DNA from: Sophora flavescens
Taxonomy: Eukaryota; Streptophyta; Magnoliopsida; Fabales; Fabaceae
Direction of reading: 5' to 3'
Assembly: GCA_030762895.1 (NCBI GenBank)
Contig: CM061063.1
Span: 213,016,667 to 213,080,666, forward strand
Length of the DNA stretch: 64,000 nt
This document shows, piece after piece, positions 20,698 to 31,995 of this stretch. Every line of letters begins with the position of its first letter. Within the stretch, counting starts at the first letter, position 1. The notes under the pieces are model-generated. The model saw only the letters and a list, made by a program, of their open reading frames with translations, was not told the DNA's origin and did no database searches. Position numbers and translations under genes: made by a program.

Positions 20698-22212
20698 AAA
20701 TACCCCAAACTTAAACTTTGCTTGTCCCCAAGCAAACTAAAACTCAAAAACTTAAAAAGACTCAAGACCTGGCAAAACATGGCAAGCTTAAGGATTCAAT
20801 CAACTTTACACAGATTTCAAGCAATTTAACAAAACAATTTTTCTTTCAATGTTCCCTCCTTCCAAACAAAGTAATCCCCACATTCATTCATTCTAAACAG
20901 TTGAGAATTTCATCATTCAAACAATCATTAATCTAAGCAGGGGGTCTAAGTTACACACAAAAGGGAGATCACCAAAATCAAACAACTGCCTTCCTCACAA
21001 GGGAAATTTGTGTTTCACTCAATCGCTCAGTTTGTGTCTATGCTTTCAACATTGCACTCAATTTTCACTTTTAAGAGCACTTCCCATAAATTTGATTTTC
21101 ATCTCAAAATGATTCCCACAGAAAACATGCAAGCAACATCAGAAGGACTTTTATGGGTTGTAATGGGGCCTGGCTAAGGGTAGGATATACATAGGAACTA
21201 GGTTGAAGACCCTAGGAACTAAGAGAGCATGAACATTATTTACACTTTGAAATTCCACTCAAGTTCCTTTCTCATTTTTTATTTTGCCTTGGGTGACTAC
21301 AGCCTCTCTTTTTTTCTAACACTTTTATTTTTAACATTTTTACAATTTTCTTTTTTTTCTTTTTTTTTCTCTCTTTTTTTTTATATTTTTTTCTTTCTTT
21401 CTTTTTCTTTTCATTTTTACACTTTTCATTTTTCTTTTTCTTTTTCCCAATCCCGAACAACATATTGCACCGGGTAGCCACCCCAAACTTAATTTCTTGC
21501 AACCAAATTTCTTACTAAGATTCCATGCTCTCCTAATCCTAAGATCGGGTTAACATGGTTTTCCAGATTTTAGCTTGTAACATAAGGTTAACAAGAATTA
21601 ACAGGCTAATTAGGCTCAATGGGCTAACTAGGGAACATGCATTAGGGATGGTTATTTTTAGGCTAAGTAGCTATTTACAAAGAAAATCCCTAAATCATCT
21701 GAAGCAAACACATAATCATGCAAATCAAAAAGAGATTCAAGCAAATTCAGGAAAGTGCAATCAAAAGTGATTTTCACACAGTTTAAAACATGTTGGAGGC
21801 TCAAAACCTCACCTGGACATTTTTTTGCAAATTATTTGACAGATATTCTATCCCTAGTGTGTGTTTCCTATCACCCCAAACTTATCATAAATCATGCCAT
21901 CATAATAAAATCTCAAAGTTCAGTTTTCAATCATATGGGGATCATTTTTCAAAAAATTTTCTCAAATCCTAGGGGGGAAACAGTCAACACTATCATGCAA
22001 TCAATCTATGCAAAATCAATAAAATCCAATAAACTTGCCATAACCAAGACACCAACACAACTCCTGAGCTTCTCAAATTATTCAGGAGCTTTATTCAAAG
22101 AAAAGGAAAAACTACATCTAATTCCCTCCCCCACACTTAAAATATACATTGTCCCCAATGAAACAACATAACAATAAAATCAGAGTGAGGGAAAGGAAAG
22201 GGAACTCCCTGA
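20698..22212 (-). other. Element B 3' untranslated region with PPT-like repeats
   Basis: About 1.5 kb with no supportable gene. CCCCAAACTTA cores occur at the PPT (20702-20712), about 21481 and about 21874. A diverged fourth copy (CCCCCACACTTAAAA, followed by TTGTCCCCAA) lies at about 22131-22160, echoing the PPT region and its following CTTGTCCCCAAG. It has a long poly-T/C tract at 21305-21450. Confidence 0.6.
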
Positions 22213-23846
22213 TCAAGTGGCAGTGTAGGAGCTTCCACCTGGATCCCATTGTCTGTGATACAGTGGCCACAGGATGCTCAAATTGTGAAACGATCCTCCC
22301 GGATCCCATGGCCTATAGCATAAAGCCCACGTGATAAACAAATGATGGAAGCTTATTCCATGCTTCCCTAACTTGCAGCCTTTATATGGAAGTGGGTGCT
22401 TGATAGTTATGGTAACTTCGCCGAGTGCGGCGGACTTCTTACTCCCTCTCGGGTCAAGGTTGACCTCTTTCTCAATAAAATCCTCCCAATAGAAGTGGGG
22501 CTCAACCTCTTGAAATGGCCACAGTGAAAAATCCAATGGTGCAAAATCCAGAGCTTTTGGTTCCATAGGGGGAGGTGGCAAACAGTTAGCTGGGGTTACT
22601 GGTGCTGCTTCAACTTCTGCAAGGTCTTCATCCACTGCACTACCGGATTCATCACTTGTTAAACCTGCAGAAATTTCAGGACACACCACAGAAAGGTTAG
22701 AGTTAGCACAGTCAATAGATATATTACAAGAAACTGAGGAGGGTGGCTGCTCAATGGATGGTATAGTTGGAACTTCGACCGAACAGGCAGCTTCACTCTC
22801 ACTATCACCCTGCAAAATAGAGTCAAGAAACTGGCCACAAACAGCACACGGGTTAGTGTCAGTACAGTCAGTACATGTAGTAAAAGAAACTGAGTTGCTA
22901 AAGGTCTGATTGTCTGGACTTTCTGCACACGGTTCATCCACCCCATCACTTTCAACACCTGCATCTAAGACCAAAGATTCTTCTTTATCCTCAAGCACGG
23001 TGGAGCGAATGTTCTCCTGATCCTCCTGATGCTCATTTCCTATATGAACATGGCCCTCAACCTCATCTGTCTCCTGTTCCATATGGATGCTTTGCTTAAC
23101 ATACCTTTCAAAATAACATTCTACACACAAAGCGATTGCGAACAATAACAATCATCAGGGGAGTCAACACACAATTCATCATCAACAGAAATATTATCAC
23201 AATCATCATCAGAAATATCTTCAAGAATAACTTGTGACTCTGTAAGTTCTTCAATGGGCCGTGGAGTTAGCATTGCAGCCGAGTTGGCGGCTATTTGATC
23301 AATTTGCATGGCCAACTTCTGAGATTCAGTTTCTCCCCTCTGATATTCAAGATTACTTGCCTCCATCATCCGTTGAAATTCAAGATTTTGTTGTGCCATC
23401 CTCTGTTGGAATTCGAGACTGTATGCTCCCATTTGTGCAGTTATCTGTTTGAACATTGAAGCAATCTCATCCAAGGTGCTCTGTGAAGGTTCGGAAGGTG
23501 CAGAGGTGGTCACTTGGCTAGGATAGTATCTAAACAGGAAGGTTTCCTTCAAATCAAACCAGCTTGAGATGGAATTCTTATCAAGACAATACAACCAATC
23601 TCTTGCAGCACCTTCAAGCGAGAATTGGAAAGCTTCCATCTGGATGTGGTCTTCTGTTATTCCTGCAGGTCTTAGCATTATAGAACAAGCAATCTGGAAT
23701 TCCCTCAGATGCTCCTGCGGATTCTCACCTGCAAAACCACTAAACCTTGGCAACCAGTGTGATAAACCAATAAAATCAGGAAAATTTATGCATGGTGGTT
23801 GTTCATAGTAAACATTAGGCATGTAATTTCGCATATAACTATCCAT
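22213..23846 (-). CDS. gag: Element B gag plus acidic Cys-motif domain (frameshifted)
   Basis: Two overlapping minus-strand ORFs (23846-23121 and 23151-22213) form one protein with a frame change near 23130. ORF1 has the Retrotrans_gag core: WLPRFSGFAGENPQEHLREF, MEAFQFSLEGAARDWLYCL, FLFRYYPSQ. A glutamine-rich coiled-coil follows (residues about 125-190). ORF2 has an acidic stretch, CTDCTDTNPCAVC (C-x2-C-x5-C-x2-C), a second degenerate copy of that segment, and the tail VEPHFYWEDF ... KSAALGEVTITI ... WDPGGSF ... WDPGGSSYTAT. Gag would form the particle; the role of the extra region is unknown. The frame change could be decay or programmed frameshifting; I favour decay. Confidence 0.75.
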
Positions 23847-23949
23847 GGGGGGTGCTAAAATTCACAACCAGACAATGCAGACAAAACTAATTAGCAAAGA
23901 GATTTCTTTTTTTTTTTGAATTTTATTTTCTGCTAATAACAACAAACCA

Positions 23950-23970
23950 GAGTCCCCGGCAACGGCGCCA
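23950..23970 (-). promoter_or_regulatory. Element B primer-binding site (tRNA-Asp)
   Basis: Minus strand TGGCGCCGTTGCCGGGGACT, five bases inside the 5' LTR, identical to the site in element A. Confidence 0.9.
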
Positions 23971-23975
23971 ATTTT

Positions 23976-25262
23976 TGAACGCGCTGTCGCTACGCGCCAA
24001 AAAGATCGAGCGTTTACAAAATTAATGCAGATAGGAAGCGACAACTCGAGTATCGTCTCTCAATGATTCTTTAGTGTTGTTATTATTAACAGAAAATTAG
24101 TAAAAGTTAGAAATGGGGGGTTTTGGATTGAGACAAAATAAAGAAAACAAAGCAATGAAAACAAAGCAGTTAAAGAGAATAGCAAATAAGCTAAAGACGA
24201 TTAACCCCTTTTGTTCTAGGTCTCCCACTATCATTGGTTCAAATAAATCCAAGCCCTAAGCAGATTCTAATCCCCTCCCGGTTGTAGCAGCAATTAACAA
24301 CGCAATCAATACTATGGATGTATGTTCCTATTCCCGAAATAACAAACGGGGTTAAGCTCTCATGAACAAACGAACATGAACGAACACACGCGAAATAACA
24401 AACTCGATTAAGTATAGAAACATAACATCACCGAAATGAATCAATACAACACTATACATTCCTGAAATAACAAACAGAAACATATAGCATTGCATTGAAA
24501 AGAGAAAAGCATACAAAACAGGAATACAAGAACCTCAAATGTAATAGAAACCAATCACAGTAGATTAATCTAGGAGACTAGTTCTCCATTACAGAATTAA
24601 ACACAAAAGTAAAGAAATAAACTACTGAAAACTACTACTACTGTATACCAAAGACTAGCCAAAACTGGCTAACTCTGGTCCTCCCTTCAGTTCTGCCTAA
24701 GACTGTCTTATATACACGTTTCTCGAATCAGAGGACTCGCGAGGCGAAGCCTCTCTCGCGACGCGGAAATTGTGAACAGTCTGCGACTTTTGATCTTCTC
24801 GCGAGGCGAACATAGCATTCGCGAGGCGAGAATTGGAAGGGTCTTCTTATTACGCCCGTTATGAACATCAGGGGCCAACCGTGATGCTTTCTGACTTCCA
24901 GGTCTCGCGAGGCGAATGTATGCTCGCGAGGCGAACGCTTCAACTTCAAAACTGCCACAGCCGTGATCTTCAACACGGCTAACCCGTGATCGTCTCTGAC
25001 TTTTCAGGTTTGGGTGACTCGCGGGGCGAGAGCTTATTCGCGGGGCGAATGACCGGAATTATTCCTTTTTATTTACCTGAAAAACAGAAAATAACATAAG
25101 TACTTTATTTAACTCTAATTCAACTAAATTAACCTAAAAACACTTTACACACTCAAAATACTACTTAAGGACAATCAAGTCTAATTTGGGTGAAAATGAT
25201 ATAAAATAAGCACAAAGCCAAGGTCTTTACCAGTTATAAAACCAGTCAAACAGAGGCTCATA
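23976..25262 (-). repeat. Element B 5' LTR
   Basis: 1287-bp direct partner of 19412-20697. Its last bases read CTCATA rather than CTCATCA, a one-base loss at the terminus next to the target-site copy. Confidence 0.9.
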
Positions 25263-25829
25263 GTGGCGCAGCCAGAGCTTGGAGGCGGTCGGAGAGAGCG
25301 AAGGTCTGTGGGGGAGGAGCTGCTGCGCCTGAGAGAGAAGAGAAGAAAAGAGAGAAATGGGGGAAGAGAGGAAAGAAATCGCGATTTAGGGATTTTATTT
25401 TTAGCGACCGAATTATTCGGTCGCAAAATTGGTCGCTAACTGGGTTAATTTGAAATTTGAAATGATAAATTTAGCGACCGATTTTAAATCGGTCGCTAAC
25501 ATGCTCTATTTTAATTTTTTTACGTGCTGTTTAGCGACCGAATTAATATCGGTCGTAAATATAAATAAAATTTAACCGTTGCATTTAACTAGGTCACCAT
25601 TTTGGTTGCTAAAAAGTCAGCAAGTTTTGACTTTTACTTTCCTTTATTTAGCGACCGAAATAGCTACCGATAACTCTGCTACGCTCTATTTCGGTCTCTA
25701 TTTCGGTCGCAGTATCAATTATAACCAGGTTTCATGTAGATCCTACAATCGGTCGTCATTTCAATCGCAAATAGCAACCAACAAATTCGGTCACTATTTT
25801 CAGTCGCTAAATAACCTTTTTTTGTAGTG
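25263..25829. repeat. CACTA right end with subterminal repeats
   Basis: After the target-site copy GTGGC comes a purine-rich stretch (25270-25390), probably transposase 5' UTR. Dense TTTAGCGACCGA/TCGGTCGCTAA motifs (25399-25810) and the terminal repeat ending GTAGTG at 25829 follow. Confidence 0.85.
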
Positions 25830-26040
25830 ATATTGGAGAAGAAGAGAAATCCTAAATTAAGCCAAAGGTAGCATCCCGGATCTCCTTATTTTCAAGCCTA
25901 ATTGCCCTATTTATAGTGTACGTTAACTTGGGATTAAAGCAATTACAAATCAGATCCAAAACAGATCCCCAAATCCTAGATTTTACATGTCACGACCGTG
26001 ACGGCTGTCAGGGACAGGCCGTGACAGCTTTTGCTTTGTG
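25830..26040 (-). repeat. LTR J, 5' portion with TATA box and dyad
   Basis: In minus sense this continues LTR J. The TATA box TATAAATAG (about 25911-25919) is preceded upstream by one bipartite dyad unit (25989-26027, TCACGGCCTG...GTCACGGTCGTGAC). The outer end is not definable: copia coding sequence begins by about 26048 and no TSD is visible. Confidence 0.6.
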
Positions 26041-26555
26041 AATTCTTGCGCTGATTCAGACTCTGATGATGTACTGCTGATGGTGACTACGATTTCTAAT
26101 GTAGACAATTCAGAATCCTAGTATCTTGACACAGGGTGTTCCAATCATATGACTGGACACAAGGAGTGGCTAATTGATTTTGATGCAAGTGTCAAGAACA
26201 AAGTGAAGTTTGCTGACAATAGCACAATCTTAGCAGAGGGAGTTGGGAAGGTATTGATCAGAGGTAAAGATGGCAAAACTGCTTATATAAGTGAAGTTCT
26301 ATATGTGCCATCAATGAAGAGCAATTTACTCAGACTTGGACAACTATTGGAAAAAGGATTTTCAATGAATATGCAGCAAAGATTCATTGAAGTCTTTTAT
26401 TCCAAACAAAGATTGGTGTTGAAAGCTCCCTTGTCCAAGAATAGAACATTCATGGTCAATCTAAATGCAGCAGAAGTGCAATGTCTGTCATCTACTACAA
26501 CTGTGGATGAAAGATGGTCAATCTAAATGCAGCAAAAGTGCAATATCTGTCATTT
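26041..26555 (+). pseudogene. Ty1/copia polyprotein fragment K (protease / pre-integrase)
   Basis: From about 26048 the + strand reads DSDSDDVLLMVTT, a stop, then YLDTGCSNHMTGH (copia protease active site DTG and the following HMTG), then KVKFADNSTI and LYVPSMKSNLLRLGQLLEK of the pre-integrase region. A 62-bp tandem duplication (26451-26512 and 26513-26555) ends it. It has the opposite orientation to element E, so it is a separate remnant. The element it came from is otherwise absent. Confidence 0.8.
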
Positions 26556-27963
26556 GTTTCAAAATAAAGCATTGTCGCGTGCAAATAAAAACGTTTTTGC
26601 AAAAATCAAAACAAAAGTAAAAGAGATAAGGGATAAGAAGATGAACACAACGATATATCCTGGTTCGGCCACAGACTACCCACGTGGCCTACGTCCAGTC
26701 CCCAAGGCAATACCACCAAGGGATTTCAATCAATCCCTAGCTTTTAAACAGGATCAGCTAGAACCTTTACAGTGGAATCACACCAACTAATCCCATACAA
26801 GAGATACACCCTTTCTTGCAAGAATAGTAACCAAAGGAGGTTTGAGTCAATCCGACTCTCACCAACAGTATGCACTCTTAATAGTGCTGATAAAATAATT
26901 TGAAGCACAAATACAATCACACCTATATGGTGTATAAAGTTCTCAAGATAATATGGTCAAAATGATAGTGCAAGAGAAAGAGTATAGAGAATATGATAAT
27001 CAGAGTTTTAGCATAGAAAATGGTAGAGTTATCTTTTTAATGGCTGCCTAACTTTGCTTTTATATTTGGGAAGTGTTGGTTCAAAGAAATTAGGTCAAAA
27101 CCCACTTAAAACACATTCTGTTGTGCCATAATCGATTATTGGAAGGCCATAATCAATTATTGGAAGGACAACACGCTGAAAAGACAGCAGCAGCATAATG
27201 GATTATGATAATCAATTATGGGCTCTCTAGTTGAAATCCTGACAGTACTTTAAAAACATAATTGATTATTGTCTCTCTGATTCAAAATTCAAATCTTCTA
27301 AAAGATGTATAATCGATTATACAAATCCTATAATTGGTTATGTACGTTTAAAACATCAGATTTGAAAGCTTAACGGCTATAAAACTCAATTACTCATCAA
27401 AGCTCATTTAAAGTCAATTAAGCATATAAATAATCAATTATTCTATCACTATAATCGATCATTGTTCAAGTTTGAGTTTGAATTTGAAAAACTTAATGAC
27501 TGAGATTGATAACTCATTAAAACATAATTAAAGCCAATTAAGTCTGGCCATAATCGATTATTACTCGAATTTGAATCTTGACAATTAATATTTTGATTAC
27601 TCATTAAGTATGATTAATTGTTAGATTTTAACACTTGTTATAATCCTTTTAAGCACATGTTAAATCTTTTAATCACATGATAAATCTTTTAAGCACATGT
27701 TAAATGAGTGTGTGTGAGACCAATATTAAATTGAGAGCTCTACTTACCATTTACACACTTTTCTAAAACAATTAATACAAAGAAAGGAAAATTCCCTTAA
27801 CCCATCTTGATTGCTTGCATGTCCTTTTGCCGCCTTTTGCAACTAAGTCCTTGTCATGATTTTTGCAATTTGATCATTTGAATTTGCATGTTGGTCCTTG
27901 GACTTGAAATTCCACTTTTGTTCATCATCAAAACAAATGTACCTGTCAAGGCATATATCCACA
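26556..27963 (-). repeat. Element E 3' LTR (outer end truncated)
   Basis: Aligns from GTTTCAAAATAAAGC with 48404 onward, so the first 121 bp of the LTR are missing at the junction with fragment K. It ends ATATCCACA at 27963 next to the PPT. It carries at least seven ATAATCGATTAT-type dyads (27128-27560) and lacks about 85 bp that the other LTR has at about 48600-48690 between direct repeats. Confidence 0.82.
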
Positions 27964-28270
27964 AACTCCCCTTTTTGATGATGACAAACATCTCGTGAAG
28001 GAATTTCTAAAAGATAGAGTTAGAGCAATAAAATATATCACGCATTTTAGTTTTGCTCTACTCCCCCTCACCATTTACAGTTAGAGCAAGTAATAAATAT
28101 ATCTCATTTTATAATTTTGCTTTACTCCTCCTTAATCATGCAATCAATAGAAGATTTACCAATTTAAATTTCTCTTTCCCTTAAGCATGCATTTATAAAA
28201 TTCATTTCTCAATTTACCTTATCTCCCCCTTAAGCATGCACTCATATAACTCTCCCCCTTTTGTCATTAT
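27964..28270 (-). other. Element E PPT and 3' non-coding end
   Basis: In minus sense TTGTCATCATCAAAAAGGGG precedes the LTR, a polypurine tract typical of many plant copia elements. The rest is AT-rich with repeated CTCCCCCT/CTTAAGCATGCA strings and has no gene. It continues at 38996 after solo LTR I. Confidence 0.75.
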
Positions 28271-28512
28271 TGTGACACCCTAACTTGGTCATCACATGGT
28301 TACCCTTTTTGCGGAAAAATGCTCGTTTAAATGATGGTCGCTTTCGGAAAAAGATTATTCAACATACACAAGGTTACCAAAAAGGTACTTAATTTTTTTT
28401 TCTTTAAAGAAAAGAAGTAAAAGGTAAAGAAACTCACAACTTGAAAACGACAACAGATACATACATATAATATTGCCTCGAAAGGTCTTAGGTTTTAACA
28501 TTACACCACGAC

Positions 28513-29727
28513 TGGTCGCGCTGTCGCGCACGCGCCAAAAAGGACGAGTGGGTTTAAAAGTGTAGTATAGTGCGACAACTCGGATGTCGTCTCTCAAGGA
28601 CTCTGAGAATATTACTTTTCACAAAAAAAAATCAGTTTTGGGGGGGGGTTTGGATTGGAGTGCAAAATAAGAAACAACAAAACAGAGCAATCAAAAACAA
28701 GGCAGTTGAAAAGGGATTATCAATAGTCAAAAACAGATTAATCTATTGCTCTTGATTTCCCACTATCATAGGTTCATACAATTTCCAGGCCCTAAGCAAA
28801 TTCTTATCCCCTCCCGGTTGTAGCAACAATTTACAAACGAAACTATCGCTCTGAGATACATGTCCCTATTCCCGAATTAAACAAACGGGGTTAAGCCCTC
28901 ATGAACTAAACGAACATGAACGTACACACGCGAATTAAACAAACGCGATTGATTATAGGAACATGATATCACCGGAAATAAATCAATACAATGCATTATA
29001 CTCCTGAATTAAACAAGCAGAAATACAAGGCATGGCATTGAAGAGGGAAAAGCATACAAAACAGGAAAGTATAAGAACCTCAAGTATGTGGAAATCAATT
29101 ACAATAGATCAATCCTAAGAATTTAGTTCTCCATAACACAAACGAAATTACAGAGAAAAGTGTAAAACAGAAGATGGAGAAGCAAGAGTCTCTACAAAAT
29201 ATTCAGAACAGCCTTTTATACAAATTCAGAATTCAGATGGCTCGCGAGGCGAATTTCATAAACAGTCAGCAACCCTTGGCATTCTCGCGAGGCGAAGTGA
29301 CTCTCGCGAGGCGAGACTCTTCAGCTTCAAAACTGCCACGGCCATGACCTTCAACACGGGCAAGCCGTGATCGTCTCTGACTTTTTCAGGTTTGGAAGAC
29401 TCGCGGGGCGAGACCTTCTTCGCGAGGCGACCCAGAGACTTAGCAATTTCTTGGAACAGTCGAGGCTTCGGTCGCTAGGCGAGCATGGCTTTCGCGGGGC
29501 GAATCCCATGTTCTTTATTTTCTCAACTTCTACTTAACCTGAAAACAAGGAAATAAGCATAAGTGTATTATTTTGACTTAAAACTTGCTAAATTAACTTA
29601 AAACTACTCTAGAGACTCAAAACCTTGCTTGAGGACAATCTAATCTAATTTGGGTAAAAATACGATATAATTTGCACAAAACCCTGGTCATACTAGCTAT
29701 AAAACTAGATGAGCCAGAGGCTTATCA
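28513..29727 (-). repeat. Element C 3' LTR
   Basis: 1215 bp. It holds three GAATTAAACAA(A/G)C copies (about 28874-29010), a TATA box (TATAAAAGG in element sense, about 29213-29220), GCGAGGCGA-type motifs (29239-29512) and a dyad (29335-29372). It lacks 20 bp that the partner has at about 34630-34650, a deletion between two GCGAGGCGA copies. Confidence 0.9.
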
Positions 29728-31230
29728 AAATACCCCAAACTTAAACTTTGCTTGTCCCCAAGCAAACTAAGACTCAAAAAATCAAAAAGACTCAAGACCT
29801 GGCAAGCTCAAAAGATTCAATCAACATTGCACACATTCAAGCAATACATCAAAACAGTTTTTCTTTATTGTTTCCCCCTTTTCAAACAGAGCAATCCCCA
29901 TATTCATTTATTCCAAACATTTGAGAGTTTCATCATGAAAACAATCAGAAATCTAAGCAGGGGATCTAAGTCACACACAAGAGGGAGATCACCAAATCCA
30001 AACAACTGCCTTCCTCACAAGGGCATTATTTGTTCACTCAGTTTATGTCAGGCTAACAATTTGCACTCAGTTTCACTTCTCAAGTACACTTCCCAAAAAT
30101 TTGCTTTTCATCTCAAAATGGCCCCCACAGAAAACATGCAAGCAACATCAGAAGGTCTTTATTGGGTTGTAATGGGGCCTGGCTAAGGGTAGGATATACA
30201 AAGGAACTAGGCTGAGGACCCTAGGAACTAAGAGAGCATGAACTATATTTACACATAGAAATTCACTCAAGCTCCTTTCTTTATTTTTTTTCTTTACATT
30301 TCTGGGTGGCTACAGCTCTTTTTATTTCTTTTTGGCATTTTTGTATTTTTGTATATATTTTTTTTTTCAATATTTGTACACCTTTTTTTTTTTTTAAATC
30401 ACAAGCTTTTTGGCTCCAACTCTCTCAATCCCAACAACATATTACACCCTGCAGCCACCCCAAACTTAGTTTCTTGCACCCATTCTAAGATTACACGCTC
30501 TCCTAATCCTAAGATCGGGTTAACATGGTTTTCCAGATTTTTGGGCTTATAACATTAGGTTATCAAGAACTAATAGGCTAAAAGGCTCAAAAGGGCTAAC
30601 TAGGGAACATGCATTAGGAATTGGTTTATTCAGGCCAAGTAGCTATTTACAAAGAAAATGCCTAAATCATTTGCTACACACATATAATCATGCAAACCAA
30701 AAAGAGATTCAATCAAATCCAGGGAAGTGCAACTTGAAAGTCATTTTCACACAGTTTAAAAACATGTTGGAGGCTCAAAAACCTCACCTGGACATTCATG
30801 CAATTTGTTTGAAAGAGATACTATCCCTAATGTGTGCTTCCTATCACCCCAAACTTATCATTCATCATGCTATCATAACAAAATCCCAAAGTTCAGTTTT
30901 CAATTTCACATGGGAATCACAAAATTTTTCAGCCTAGGGGGGATCACCACATATCAATCATGCAAGCAATCTGTGCAACATCAATCAAAATCTAACAAAC
31001 TTGCCAATCTAAGAACTCAACACACAAATGCTCCTGAGCTTCTCAAATTATTCAGGAGCTTTATTCAAAGAAAAGAAAACTGTATTCAAAGAAGAAGAGA
31101 AAAACTACAACTAATTCCCTCCCCCACACTTAAAACATGCATTGTCCCCAATGAACAACAGAATTATAAGATCATAGTGAGGGAAAGGAAAAGAGTACTC
31201 CCTGATCAAGTGCAGTGTAAGCGGGAGCTG
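29728..31230 (-). other. Element C 3' untranslated region with PPT-like repeats
   Basis: About 1.5 kb without a gene. CCCCAAACTTA cores lie at 29732, about 30457 and about 30847, with the diverged CCCCCACACTTAAAA...TTGTCCCCAA copy at about 31126. The T-rich tract is at 30280-30400. The order is the same as in A and B. Confidence 0.6.
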
Positions 31231-31995
31231 TCACCTGGATCCCATTCCTTGCAGTCTAAGTCCAAAGAGATAGATAGGGCCTCGGTCTTGCTTCATCCTC
31301 TTCATGGTTCTCATCCACCGCACCGACAATCTTATCACCGCTAAACATGCAGCAATCTCAAGACAAACCACAAAATGGTTAGCGTTAGTACAATCAAGAA
31401 AAGAAAGAATATCATCACAGCCTGAATTAAGTGGAAAATTAGAAAACAAGTTCTCATGGTTATCCTCAATAGTCTCAGATACCAGCTCAATGTGGAATAC
31501 AGAGTGCTCTTCCGCTGGATGTTTCATGGCATCAAATATGTTGAACTTTGCAACTATATCCCCAAACTTCATAGACATGGTCCCATCACCCACATCAATG
31601 TTAGTCTTGGCTGTCTTCATGAATGGCCGGCCCAGGATGATTGGTGATTTCTTCGGAATGTGTCTACTTTGCCATGTCCAAGATGTAGAAATCAGTGGGA
31701 AGATCAGATCATCAACTTGCACTAGTACATCTTCCACCATTCCCATGGGGCGGGCACAGTCCTGTTGGCCAATCGAATGGTGATACTGTGTACTTCAAAG
31801 GACCAAGATCCAGTTTGTTAAAGATGGAGGTAGGCATGACATTGATAGATGCTCCCAAGTCCAACATGCAGTTTTCAAACTTCTTGTCCCCAATAGTGCA
31901 TGGGATAGTGAAGGTGCCTGGATCCTTGCACTTCGGTGGCAGTGCCTGGGTGAAAGCAACAACTCTTTCCGCGCTCGGGACCGGATAAGCTACGA
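31231..31995 (-). pseudogene. Element C aspartic protease and acidic tail
   Basis: In minus sense the segment reads PGTFTIPCTIGDKKFENCML, then the active site LDLGASINVMP (about 31845-31880), then after a frame change PKKSPIILGRPFMKTAKTN (about 31610-31660) and VGDGTMSMKFGD. Downstream is a short CTNANHFVVCLEIAAC segment matching the Cys-motif region of A and B with two cysteines lost. The ORF ends near GMGSR; in another frame this would read the WDPG end shared with A and B. Retropepsin function is implied by family; frame changes make it a pseudogene. Confidence 0.75.

Larger units (their letters stand above)
19412..25262 (-). mobile_element. Element B: non-autonomous TR-GAG-like LTR retrotransposon
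   Basis: Direct LTRs (TGAACGCG...CTCAT(C)A) are flanked by a perfect 5-bp duplication GTGGC at 19407-19411 and 25263-25267. The minus orientation follows from the PBS next to the right LTR and the minus-strand gag. The interior encodes gag plus an extra acidic domain, and no polymerase. It is inserted in the 5' region of the CACTA element. The LTRs differ at only a few sites by eye, so it looks younger than A. Confidence 0.92.
12823..25829 (-). mobile_element. CACTA (En/Spm) DNA transposon, 13 kb including nested insertions
   Basis: Termini are CACTACAAAAAA (12823) and TTTTTTTGTAGTG (ending 25829), perfect CACTA-type inverted repeats. Both ends carry subterminal TTTAGCGACCGA/TCGGTCGCTAA repeats. 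The flanks are ATT and ATA, so the 3-bp duplication is imperfect. Genes read on the minus strand: a TNP2-like pseudogene and a TNP1/PttA-like gene. A hAT-like element (17538-18507) and retroelement B (19412-25262) are inserted. Net CACTA length is about 6.2 kb. Confidence 0.9.

Noticed and set aside
26041..26555. Copia fragment K as part of element E
   Set aside because: K is read on the + strand while E gag, PBS and PPT are on the minus strand, and the E LTR is truncated at the junction.
26527..26790. ORF at the start of the E 3' LTR (also 48420-48623)
   Set aside because: Present in both LTR copies on the antisense strand, interrupted differently in each, with no domain.
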